This document shows positions 1 to 5,960 of a DNA stretch of 5,960 nucleotides, in pieces. A program made the translations under genes and the position numbers. The notes under the pieces were generated by a model that had not been told where the DNA came from, ran no database searches, and saw only the letters and a list, made by a program, of their open reading frames with translations. This DNA is from Lachnospiraceae bacterium. Lineage in GTDB: Bacteria > Bacillota > Clostridia > Lachnospirales > Lachnospiraceae. Each line of letters opens with the position of its first letter. Within the stretch, counting starts at the first letter, position 1. The DNA lies in assembly GCA_003542935.1 (NCBI GenBank), contig DPJQ01000256.1, forward strand, positions 1-5,960. Direction: 5' to 3'.

Positions 1-427
1 CCGTCTCCACGGCGGAAGCGATCAGGGCGCCGCTTCCATTCATACTGCCCGTCATATGAATACCCCGTATCCCGGCTTTAAATGTATAGCCAAACAGGCT
101 GCTGCCCTCCGTCCGGGCGCAGAAATCCTGCAGTACGTGGCCGCCGCCGTCAAAAATCCCGGTATACAGGTTCGCCGAAGTCCCGATGGGAGTAACCCAG
201 GGGTCTGCTTCGCCGCCCATGGCGATATCTGCCGTGAGCCTCCCTTTCAATTTGCTTTTTCCCCGGTTAACCTGTCCGGCAAACCAGTCCAGATCCTCCC
301 TGGAATCCAGTTCATAATAGCCGTCTTCGCTCAGCGCAGGCTTCCCGCCCTCTGCCGCCGCCCCCACCGGCGCGGCGCACAAAACAATGCCGGACAGCAG
401 CGCCGCCGCACAAAACAGCCGTTTCAT
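1..427 (-). CDS. Secreted GLUG-family-like surface protein, N-terminal fragment (3' end outside window)
   Basis: The first 142 codons of a gene that runs off the left edge. I translated it directly from the reverse complement. Residues 1-25 form a signal peptide: MKR, a hydrophobic core (LFCAAALLSGIVLCAA), then a likely cleavage after VGA at residue 23. Mature-protein signatures follow: EDLDWFAGQVN (44-54), LTADIAM (64-70), WVTPIG (77-82), YTGIFDGGGHVL (88-99) and SLFG (110-113). These match in order the LTADIDL, FSGVFDG and SLFG motifs of the gene ending at 3501 and the TEDIDL and FRGVIDG motifs of the gene ending at 563, so it is a third family member. Such motifs are known to lead into GLUG repeats in clostridial surface proteins; those would lie beyond the edge. 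The start at 427 is chosen because GGAGG lies 4 bases upstream and the signal peptide begins there. In-frame ATGs at 439 and 529 are less likely. The Cys at 17 is not in a proper lipobox because Leu precedes it. Function beyond a secreted surface protein is not established. Confidence 0.85.
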   Translation of the reverse strand, partial: MKRLFCAAALLSGIVLCAAPVGAAAEGGKPALSEDGYYELDSREDLDWFAGQVNRGKSKLKGRLTADIAMGGEADPWVTPIGTSANLYTGIFDGGGHVLQDFCARTEGSSLFGYTFKAGIRGIHMTGSMNGSGALIASAVET

Positions 428-437
428 CCTTCCTCCC
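428..437 (-). promoter_or_regulatory. Ribosome binding site of the left-edge gene
   Basis: On the minus strand this reads GGGAGGAAGG directly before the ATG at 427. GGAGG occupies 436-432, leaving a 4-base spacer. The last G also belongs to an in-frame ATG at 439-437, which would have no comparable site of its own, so this element decides the start in favour of 427. Confidence 0.75.
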
Positions 438-451
438 ATGATGGCCTCCCT

Positions 452-486
452 GCCGGATCCCGTATCGTCCCAGATCAATATCCGGC
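452..486. repeat. Inverted repeat, 7-base arms GCCGGAT/ATCCGGC
   Basis: Perfect 7-base arms at 452-458 and 480-486, separated by 21 bases, lie between the stop of the middle gene and the start of the left-edge gene. It could fold in the leader RNA or be a binding site, but one pair of 7-base arms can arise by chance and the loop is long. No function is claimed. Confidence 0.3.
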
Positions 487-518
487 TTCTTTGTAACTGT
501 CTCCTATCAGCAGAACAG

Positions 519-541
519 CTCCGGGCCATTTGGGCCCAGAG
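519..541 (-). other. GC-rich hairpin after the middle gene; possible weak terminator or mRNA-processing structure
   Basis: In the minus-strand RNA, CUCUGGGCC and GGCCCGGAG pair as a 9-bp stem with one U-G wobble, closing a 5-base CAAAU loop. It begins 22 bases after the TAG at 563. The bases that follow (CUGUUCUGCUG) are not a proper U-tract, so it is not a convincing intrinsic terminator. It could attenuate or stabilise the transcript between the two genes. The fold is seen in the sequence; the role is inferred. Confidence 0.35.
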
Positions 542-562
542 TCCTTCTGCAAATCTGTCATT

Positions 563-3490
563 CTACTTCTTCACCTTCACCGTGCTTTTCTGTCCCTTCC
601 CTTTAAAAAGCTTTTTATAGGCCTTGACTTTGGCGGACGGAACTTTGACAACGGCATTTTTGTGGATGCCCTTTAACGCTTTGGCTCCTACTTTCTTTAT
701 GTTTTTACCTTTTACTGTGATTTTTTTCAGCTTTTTGGCGCCGGAAAAAGCTTCCCTGCCGACGGACGTCACATTTTTCCCTACGGTCGCCTGGGCCAGG
801 GATTTGCAGTTTTTGAAAACCCCGTCTCCGATGGCCGTCACCTGATAGGTGTACACGCCAATCCTGACCGTGTCGGGCACCGTGACTTTGGCCAGCGTCT
901 TTTTCTTCACACCGGACACTGTCACCGCACCCTTTTTGCTGTCTGCATTTGTCACTTTATATTTCAGGTCGCCCGCCGCGTAGGTTTTGCCTTTGGCCGC
1001 CTTGATGATAAACTCCTTTTCCACCGTTCCCGTATAGCCGTTCGCACCGTTTACCGTCACTTTGGCTTTCCCGGGATTGACATTGCCGCTGTAGGATACC
1101 GTGTAGTCACTGCCCTGCTCCAGCGTCTTCCCGTCCTTTTTCACTGTCACGGACGGCTCCAGGGCCTTCCCCGTATGGGATACGGATGTGTGGGACAGCG
1201 TCACTTCCGCCCCCTGCAGGGCAACGGGCACCGCCGGGGTCTGCTGGCCGTCCGACCCGGTATTCTGGCTGCCGTCCGGAGCCGTATTCTGGCTGTCGTC
1301 CGGTTTGGCAGCCGGGTCATTGCCGGGTTTCTTCTCCGGCTGTTTTTCGATCGTGAAGCTCCGGATCAGTTTTCCCGCAGGGTAAGGGGCTTTCAGGGTG
1401 ATCTCCACAATTCCTGTCCCCGGATCTATATTATCCTCATAGGAAACGGAATAATCGTCCGCCTGCAACGTGGTTGCCGGCTCCCCGCCCATATAGATCA
1501 CGGACTGGACCTGTGGCTTGATCTCCTCCCCTGTCCAGTCGTACCGGTCTGCCGACAGCGTCACTGTAAATTTCTTCAGCTCCCCGAAAACGGCTTCCGC
1601 TGCCTGCAGTGCTTCTTCCACATCCTTTCCCAGGGCCTCTCTCTCGGCATCTGTGAGTCCGTCCCAGGCCTTCCTCGCACTGGCGATGGCCGGGCCGCTC
1701 TCCGTAGTGATCTCGTCCTCCAGCGCCAGGATCTGCTGTTTCAAACGGTTCACTGACAGCAGTCTTGTCTGTACTTCCACTTTCAGGTCTTCCGGTTTTT
1801 CCGCTTCCGGCGAAAAGCTGTAGGAAGTCTGCCCGCTCTCCAGCCCCACGCCCTGCCGGTTAATCCGCAAAGTGGTAAATCCGTAACCCTCGTCAAGAGT
1901 TACCGTGACTTCATCCCGGGCGTTTACGTAGGCCGTGCCGTTTTCTGCTTCCCCGCCGTTGACGAGCAGATGGCTGCCGGCCCCCAGTTCCGACGTCACG
2001 CGGACGACAGGGCCGGGCCTGTCCTCCACCTCTTCATCCAGGATATGGTAGACGCCGCCGTCATTCATTCCCCATGTGCCGGTATTGGCATTCTGGCCCT
2101 TTCCGGTGTTCATGTTCCAGACAGCCTCGCGGTCAAGAGTTTCCAAGCCCGTGATTTTGACGGTCGCCGTCTCATCCAGACCCACGCCTGTCTTATTGGT
2201 ACCGATTCCACTCCTTGATAAACCGGATACAATTTTAAAATAGTTGTACTGGAGGTTATCGGCATTGTTGAGATCAAGGCTGCCCACAATGGCTCCCGTC
2301 GAAGCGGTTCCTTCATTATAATTTCCGTATATTCTGGCTGTGCCGTTTGCCTCGCCGATGATGCCTCCGGTTGTTGCGCCGCTAATACTTCCCCTGTTTA
2401 TATTGCCGGCCAGTACAACCGATTGATCATCCCCCTTCGGCCGCCCGACAATTCCGCCGGCATAACCTGAATCGGCCGTTACACTGCCATAATTTATACA
2501 TCCCACAACTTCACAGGGATAGATTGCTATACGGGATACCTGTCCCGCAGCAATACCGCCAGCTATGCAGCTACTACTACCATTCGTTGTAGACACAGAA
2601 CCGTAATTCACACATCTTTCTATATGGCCATAAGGAGCAATACCACACGCGTTAACCCGTTCCTGCACAGGGCCATAATTCACACACCCAATGATCTGCG
2701 GTATATCCCCATCCTGTCCCGCAACTATTGCCATATTGCGGATAAAAGGCGACGTTGACTCCACACATACATCACTGGTACATTGAAGAATCCTGGCGTT
2801 CCTGTATGCTAACTTGACCATTGAACTGGCATATCTGACCGTCGCATCCTCCTTCGGCCTGTTATCTGCTGACAGATTAAGATTTTTGATGGTCCCGCCA
2901 AGACACCCTACCAGATTTGTATAAGCTACGTTATTCATTATATCTTCTGCAGCTGCATATTTGTAACCTGACGTGTTGTAATTTGTCGTGCATGTTTTAA
3001 TCGTTTTACCATTTCCGTCTATCACACCCCGGAAAGGATACCCCTGCCTTATTGTATTAAACTTCGTCACATTTGTAGTCGAACCTTGATACTCCGGCGG
3101 AACATCATCACTGCAGAAACTGCCATTGGCTATGGGGATAAAGACCCGGTTTTTCAGGTCAATATCCTCTGTCAGTATGAAATATTTCCCCTCAAAAGTA
3201 TCCCAGCTATAACCGTCCTCGGCATTGCCCGACCATGTATTGCTCAGTTTTGAAAGATAGGCAAGCTGGGCTCCGTTGGCGATCTGGTAAGGGTCTTCCT
3301 CCGTACCCGTGCCGCCGGCAAAACTGTCCGCTTCGTTTCCTGCCCATGTCTCTGTTGACGGAAGCGTCAGATCCGGGGCTTCCTCCCCGGCCTCTGCCGC
3401 CGCATACAGGGTCATGGCCCCCTGCCCGAAGCCAAGGGCCAGGCTCACAGCCAGACCGATGGCCAGCAATTTCTTTATTCCGTATCTCAT
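563..3490 (-). CDS. Secreted GLUG-repeat / Ig-like / leucine-rich-repeat surface protein, complete (975 aa)
   Basis: Signal peptide at residues 1-34 (RYGIKK, hydrophobic core, cleavage near LYA or AEA). An acidic linker follows, then GTEEDPYQI (62-70), TEDIDL (107-112), FIPI (117-120) and FRGVIDGNG (153-161), the usual lead-in to a right-handed beta-solenoid. GLUG-like repeats lie at about 255-403. Next come VWNMNTGKG (457-465), a beta-rich module (495-577), a helical module with ARKAWDGLTDAE (605-616), an Ig-like module (640-716) with DDYSVSYEDN, a Gln/Asn/Asp/Pro linker (718-755) and a second Ig-like module (758-830) with SDYTVSYSGN. A basic C-terminal module (831-975) holds about 2.5 LRR_5/BspA-like turns (AIGDGVFKNCKSL, GREAFSGAKKL). 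ATG at 3490 has GGAGG 5 bases upstream, only 10 bases after the preceding stop, so operonic expression and translational coupling are likely. The stop is TAG. There is no LPXTG, SLH domain or C-terminal membrane helix, so it is secreted or held non-covalently at the wall. An adhesin or scaffold role is inferred. GC is lower over the N-terminal third. Confidence 0.95.
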   Translation of the reverse strand: MRYGIKKLLAIGLAVSLALGFGQGAMTLYAAAEAGEEAPDLTLPSTETWAGNEADSFAGGTGTEEDPYQIANGAQLAYLSKLSNTWSGNAEDGYSWDTFEGKYFILTEDIDLKNRVFIPIANGSFCSDDVPPEYQGSTTNVTKFNTIRQGYPFRGVIDGNGKTIKTCTTNYNTSGYKYAAAEDIMNNVAYTNLVGCLGGTIKNLNLSADNRPKEDATVRYASSMVKLAYRNARILQCTSDVCVESTSPFIRNMAIVAGQDGDIPQIIGCVNYGPVQERVNACGIAPYGHIERCVNYGSVSTTNGSSSCIAGGIAAGQVSRIAIYPCEVVGCINYGSVTADSGYAGGIVGRPKGDDQSVVLAGNINRGSISGATTGGIIGEANGTARIYGNYNEGTASTGAIVGSLDLNNADNLQYNYFKIVSGLSRSGIGTNKTGVGLDETATVKITGLETLDREAVWNMNTGKGQNANTGTWGMNDGGVYHILDEEVEDRPGPVVRVTSELGAGSHLLVNGGEAENGTAYVNARDEVTVTLDEGYGFTTLRINRQGVGLESGQTSYSFSPEAEKPEDLKVEVQTRLLSVNRLKQQILALEDEITTESGPAIASARKAWDGLTDAEREALGKDVEEALQAAEAVFGELKKFTVTLSADRYDWTGEEIKPQVQSVIYMGGEPATTLQADDYSVSYEDNIDPGTGIVEITLKAPYPAGKLIRSFTIEKQPEKKPGNDPAAKPDDSQNTAPDGSQNTGSDGQQTPAVPVALQGAEVTLSHTSVSHTGKALEPSVTVKKDGKTLEQGSDYTVSYSGNVNPGKAKVTVNGANGYTGTVEKEFIIKAAKGKTYAAGDLKYKVTNADSKKGAVTVSGVKKKTLAKVTVPDTVRIGVYTYQVTAIGDGVFKNCKSLAQATVGKNVTSVGREAFSGAKKLKKITVKGKNIKKVGAKALKGIHKNAVVKVPSAKVKAYKKLFKGKGQKSTVKVKK
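566..1000 (-). repeat. Conserved C-terminal LRR module, copy in the middle gene
   Basis: Encodes residues 831-975, from AAKGKTY to the end VKVKK. It aligns without gaps to the last 145 residues of the upstream gene (3504-3938), with about 92 identities by hand count. Short stretches are identical in DNA, for example 15 bases at 980-994 matching 3918-3932 and 14 bases at 999-1012 matching 3937-3950. The segment has about 37 Lys+Arg against 5 Asp+Glu, so it is strongly basic. A wall-polyanion-binding or retention role is inferred from this charge. Confidence 0.85.
1226..1339 (-). repeat. Low-complexity linker with 24-base repeats, middle gene
   Basis: Encodes residues 718-755, rich in Pro, Asp, Gln, Asn, Ser and Gly, between the two Ig-like modules. 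A 20-base stretch at 1260-1279 recurs at 1284-1303 with one mismatch, giving a 24-base period, that is an 8-residue unit (SQNTAPDG, SQNTGSDG). A multiple-of-three repeat lets the linker change length without frameshift. It is probably a flexible spacer. Confidence 0.75.
2282..2728 (-). repeat. GLUG-like repeat array, middle gene
   Basis: Encodes residues about 255-403. Recurring units have the form (A/T)GGI(V/I)G followed by a C/N-x-N-x-G turn: IIGCVNYG (267), IERCVNYG (290), VVGCINYG (328), LAGNINRG (360) and IYGNYNEG (387). Glycine-rich segments AGGIAAG, AGGIVGR and TGGIIGE lie between them. Spacings between the turn positions are 24, 38, 32 and 27 residues, so loops vary. The pattern resembles the GLUG motif family of bacterial surface proteins and predicts stacked beta-coils. 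Confidence 0.75.
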
Positions 3491-3500
3491 CTCTTCCTCC
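3491..3500 (-). promoter_or_regulatory. Ribosome binding site filling the whole gap between the first and middle genes
   Basis: On the minus strand the stop TAA (3503-3501) is followed directly by GGAGGAAGAG and then ATG (3490-3488). GGAGG occupies 3500-3496, leaving a 5-base spacer. Ribosomes ending on the upstream gene would stop on top of this site, so translational coupling is expected and there is no room for a separate promoter in the gap. Confidence 0.9.
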
Positions 3501-5960
3501 TTACTTCCTGACTTTTACAGTTTTCGCCTGGCCTTTGTTTTTAAACAGCTTTTTATAGGAAACCAGCTTTGACGACGGCACTTTGACGACGGCTTTATCC
3601 GCTATGCCTTTCAGCGCATTTTTGCCGACACCGGAAAGACTTTTTCCCTTTACCGTGATGGTTTTAAGCTTCTTATCGCCATAAAAGGCTCCGCTGCCGA
3701 TCTGTTTCACGTTCTTCCCTATGGCCGCTTTCTGCAGGCTTTTACAGTTTTTAAACGCATTGCTGCCGATGGCCGTCACCGTGTAAGAATAGTTTCCGAT
3801 CTTTACCTTTTCCGGTACCGACACGCTCTTTACTGTTTTCCTTTTCACACCGGACACGCTCACCGTTCCCTTTGCGGCGTTCGCTTTTGTCACCTTGTAT
3901 TCCAGGGAGCCCACCGTGTAGGTTTTGCCTTTCGCTGCCTTGATGATAAATATCGTTTCTGCTGTACCGCTGTATTTTCCCGTTCCCGATACTGTCACCG
4001 TCGCTGTTCCCGGTTCTTTGTTGTTTTTATATGCCGCCGTATAGTCTTCGCCGGCTTTCAAAACCGTATCGCCCAACTTTACCGTCATAGCGGGGGTCAG
4101 GGCCTTTCCGGTATGAGTGTAGCTCTTCTTCATGACAATGGAAGCACTGCGGATATCTGTTTCCCGGGATCCGTTGTCCGGCTGGGGCTGTCCGTTATCC
4201 GGCTTGTCCTGGCCCGTACTGCCCTGGTCCGGTTTATTCTGGTCGGTATTGTCCTGTTTGGGCTGGCTGATCGTAAAATCCACCAGATATTTTCCCGGCG
4301 ATGCATAATCACCCACAAAAGTGACCACCGCCGTGGCCGTTCCCGGCCGGATGTTATTCTCATAGCTGACAGTGTAGTCTTTGCCCGCAGCGAGGAGTTT
4401 TTTCTCTGTCTGCCCGTTCGGGTCGCTCACGTATACTTCTGCCTCCGGTTCTTTCCCTTGGCCGTCACTGGTGTAAACGGTTTCTTTCAGCGTTACCGAT
4501 ACCCTCTTTAAAAATGCCGATGCTCTCTCCGCTTCCGCCAGTGTATCCGCCGCATCGCCGAGCTCCTGCCGGTCACTCTCAAAAAGCTCGTCGTATGCCC
4601 TGCGGGCATCCCTGACGGCCCTCTCGTTTCGGTTTGTCACCGTCCCAATAGCCTCAATAGCCTTTTTACAGTCCGAAACCGGCTTTGTGCCGTCCAGTTC
4701 CGCGTCCACGGACACATCATAACCGCCGGCACAGATCAGGCGGTAGGCATTCCTTCCCTCTGCGCTGTCGGATTCGTTCTCTCCGTTTATTGCCAGCTTT
4801 TTAAACGTGTAGCCGTCCTTTTTGATTACGATCCTGAATTTCTGTTTTCCGGAAACATACGCATAGCCTTCCTCACAGGTTTCGGAACCATGCTCCAGCC
4901 GGACGTAATCCCGGAGTTCCGGCGAGACCGACACTTTATAGACGGCCGCGCCGCCGTCCCCGGCATAAGCCAGTTCACCGCCGGACAGGGCCCATATACC
5001 TTCGCCTGCCACGTAACCGCAGCCGGAATTCAGGTTCCAGATATCCTGTTCGGTAAGTTTTGCGGCATCCGCCACGGAAATCACCGCATTCTCTTCATCT
5101 TCCTCCCATGTGCCGACACCCTGTGGGCAGTCCTCAGACCGTATGCCCGCAAGATAATAATTTCCGTAAAGCTCCATCTTTCTGCCCGGATAATCCGTAT
5201 CCCAGCCCTGGCCGACCACAGCCCCAATATGTTTAACCAGCCTGTCTTCCCCTGCCGATTTGTCAAGGCTGATACTGCCCTCACTGTAATTTCCATAAAC
5301 CGTCTTGCAGCCGCTTCCAACGATACCGCCTACGGAGAGAACTGTGGATATTTGAGAACCCTGCTTTTCTACATATTCACCGACAAGAGCCCCGCTGTTC
5401 CTGCAATAGCGAATGACATTTGACGTAATGGCCGCAATACCGCCGATGTCCGCCGGATGGGTATCCGTTCCAACAGTACAATCTATGTTTGCCCGGTTTT
5501 CACACTGGGAGATCTCACCGCCATTATTTCCGGCAATACCGCCTACATATCTACCTGTCAGTTCTATATCTCCCTCATTAACGCACCGCTCAATAATGCC
5601 GCTGTTTATCCCGCTGATACCGCCTACCCGGCAATACGGTGCAGCCACGCTGCCGTTACCTGCGTCAGTACAGGTAATCTTTACTTTATTCACGCAGTTT
5701 TCCACCCGGCCACTGTTTTGCCCAACAACCCCTCCCAAAGTGTCTGTAGCTTTATGGTTGGTAATCGTACCCTCCACTGTAAGATTCCTGAGTGTTCCGG
5801 ACATACTGCCAAACAGAGAACCGTCGGACTGAAAATTTTTCACGACATGGTTCTTTCCGTCAAAAACCCCGGAAAAACTGTTAATCCTGAAATTTTCTTT
5901 TTCTGTTTCGTCCAGATCGGCCAGATCAATATCCGCTGTAAGCTCCACATCCAGATCCGC
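3501..5960 (-). CDS. Secreted GLUG-repeat / Ig-like / leucine-rich-repeat surface protein, 5' end outside window
   Basis: The frame is open to the right edge. A GTG at 5948 can serve as a nominal start, but the reading ADLD-VELTADIDL across it shows the protein continues upstream, and no signal peptide is present. Residues are numbered from that GTG. Order of modules: LTADIDL (3-9), FSGVFDG (25-31), SLFG (44-47), GLUG-like repeats (71-246), IWNLNSGCG (303-311), a beta-rich module ending DVSVDAEL (336-418), a helical module with ARRAYDEL (448-455), an Ig-like module (483-562) with KDYTVSYENN, an Asp/Gln/Pro linker (561-598), a second Ig-like module (599-670) with HTGKALTP, and the basic LRR_5/BspA-like C-terminus (671-815) with AIGSNAFKNCKSL. 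It is a full-architecture paralogue of the next gene, which starts 10 bases after its TAA stop. By comparison with the other two genes, roughly 60-110 residues including the signal peptide are missing. No enzyme motif or covalent wall anchor is visible; an adhesin-like surface role is inferred. Confidence 0.93.
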   Translation of the reverse strand, partial: ADLDVELTADIDLADLDETEKENFRINSFSGVFDGKNHVVKNFQSDGSLFGSMSGTLRNLTVEGTITNHKATDTLGGVVGQNSGRVENCVNKVKITCTDAGNGSVAAPYCRVGGISGINSGIIERCVNEGDIELTGRYVGGIAGNNGGEISQCENRANIDCTVGTDTHPADIGGIAAITSNVIRYCRNSGALVGEYVEKQGSQISTVLSVGGIVGSGCKTVYGNYSEGSISLDKSAGEDRLVKHIGAVVGQGWDTDYPGRKMELYGNYYLAGIRSEDCPQGVGTWEEDEENAVISVADAAKLTEQDIWNLNSGCGYVAGEGIWALSGGELAYAGDGGAAVYKVSVSPELRDYVRLEHGSETCEEGYAYVSGKQKFRIVIKKDGYTFKKLAINGENESDSAEGRNAYRLICAGGYDVSVDAELDGTKPVSDCKKAIEAIGTVTNRNERAVRDARRAYDELFESDRQELGDAADTLAEAERASAFLKRVSVTLKETVYTSDGQGKEPEAEVYVSDPNGQTEKKLLAAGKDYTVSYENNIRPGTATAVVTFVGDYASPGKYLVDFTISQPKQDNTDQNKPDQGSTGQDKPDNGQPQPDNGSRETDIRSASIVMKKSYTHTGKALTPAMTVKLGDTVLKAGEDYTAAYKNNKEPGTATVTVSGTGKYSGTAETIFIIKAAKGKTYTVGSLEYKVTKANAAKGTVSVSGVKRKTVKSVSVPEKVKIGNYSYTVTAIGSNAFKNCKSLQKAAIGKNVKQIGSGAFYGDKKLKTITVKGKSLSGVGKNALKGIADKAVVKVPSSKLVSYKKLFKNKGQAKTVKVRK
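3504..3938 (-). repeat. Conserved C-terminal LRR module, copy in the first gene
   Basis: Encodes residues 671-815 (AAKGKTY to VKVRK), the partner of the module at 566-1000. Both end in the pattern VKVPS-K---YKKLFK-KGQ--TVKV-K. About 34 Lys+Arg stand against 4 Asp+Glu. The two copies lie 2.9 kb apart in the same orientation and could recombine, although exact DNA identity is limited to short runs. Confidence 0.85.
4155..4268 (-). repeat. Low-complexity linker, first gene
   Basis: Encodes residues 561-598, built from loosely repeated NKPDQG, DKPDNG and PQPDNG units. It sits between the two Ig-like modules, as the linker in the downstream gene does, and both span 38 residues as delimited here. 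The sequences are otherwise different, so the linkers appear to have diverged or expanded independently. A flexible spacer is the likely role. Confidence 0.65.
5211..5738 (-). repeat. GLUG-like repeat array, first gene
   Basis: Encodes residues about 71-246 (numbered from the GTG at 5948). Five clear units begin LGGVVGQNSG (71), VGGISGINSG (108), VGGIAGNNGG (135), IGGIAAITSN (168) and VGGIVGSGCK (206), with a sixth, weaker IGAVVGQG (241). Four of them lead into C-x-N turns: NCVNK, RCVNEG, QCENR and YCRNSG. This is the textbook form of the GLUG motif and predicts a right-handed beta-solenoid. Confidence 0.82.

Noticed and set aside
373..379. Lipoprotein signal (Cys 17) in the left-edge gene
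   Set aside because: The residues before Cys are Ile-Val-Leu. A lipobox needs Gly, Ala or Ser directly before the Cys, and an ordinary signal-peptidase I site (VGA) follows.
56..496. Plus-strand open frame of 146 codons
   Set aside because: It is antisense to the left-edge gene, which has a signal peptide, a strong ribosome binding site and family motifs. The plus-strand product shows none.
475..561. A 28-codon minus-strand frame starting one base after the middle gene's stop (begins MTDLQKD, ends KEAGY)
   Set aside because: It has no good ribosome binding site, overlaps the hairpin, and shows no recognisable signature. A frame of this length is common by chance.
563..620. LPXTG-type sorting signal or C-terminal membrane anchor in the middle gene
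   Set aside because: The C-terminus is a Lys-rich beta-type tail (YKKLFKGKGQ to VKVKK), with neither the motif nor a hydrophobic stretch. The first gene ends the same way.
1175..1756. Plus-strand open frame of 193 codons
   Set aside because: It lies wholly opposite the middle gene, with Arg/Leu/Pro-rich, low-order sequence typical of an antisense shadow. The minus-strand frame has clear repeated domains and a paralogue.
5211..5738. CRISPR-like or tandem DNA repeat in the GLUG region
   Set aside because: The repetition exists only at the protein level with variable spacing. The DNA units are not near-identical and there are no regular spacers.
5946..5948. GTG at 5948 as the true start of the first gene
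   Set aside because: The frame stays open to the edge and the upstream residues continue the family pattern. Starting here would cut into the LTADIDL strand and leave an exported-type protein without a signal peptide.

Overview
The window carries parts of three consecutive genes, all on the minus strand, so transcription runs from right to left. Each encodes a secreted protein of the same broad kind: a signal peptide (visible in two), then an N-terminal beta-solenoid-type region. In the two longer genes this is followed by GLUG-like repeats, Ig-like modules, a short helical module and a lysine-rich C-terminal leucine-rich-repeat (LRR_5/BspA-like) module. This protein style, the strong GGAGG ribosome binding sites and the moderate-to-high GC point to a Bacillota/Clostridia genome, most likely Lachnospiraceae-like. 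That assignment is inference from protein style, not from a marker gene.

Layout in order of transcription. (1) Bases 5960 to 3501 hold a gene cut by the right edge, with its signal peptide and promoter outside the window. (2) After a 10-base gap that is itself a Shine-Dalgarno site, bases 3490 to 563 hold a complete 975-residue paralogue. (3) After a 135-base gap containing a GC-rich hairpin and a wider inverted repeat, bases 427 to 1 hold the start of a third gene. It has a clear signal peptide and the same N-terminal fold signature and runs off the left edge. The first two genes are almost certainly co-transcribed and probably translationally coupled. Whether the third shares the transcript is open.

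The two long proteins match module for module. Their last 145 residues align without a gap at about 63% identity (hand count), while their N-terminal regions are far more diverged and differ in base composition. This looks like a tandemly duplicated family with a conserved, strongly basic C-terminal module and a variable outward region. No LPXTG sorting signal, S-layer homology domain or transmembrane anchor is visible. An adhesin-like or surface-scaffold role is inferred; no catalytic domain was recognised. There is no RNA gene, mobile element or CRISPR array, and no non-coding stretch longer than 135 bases.
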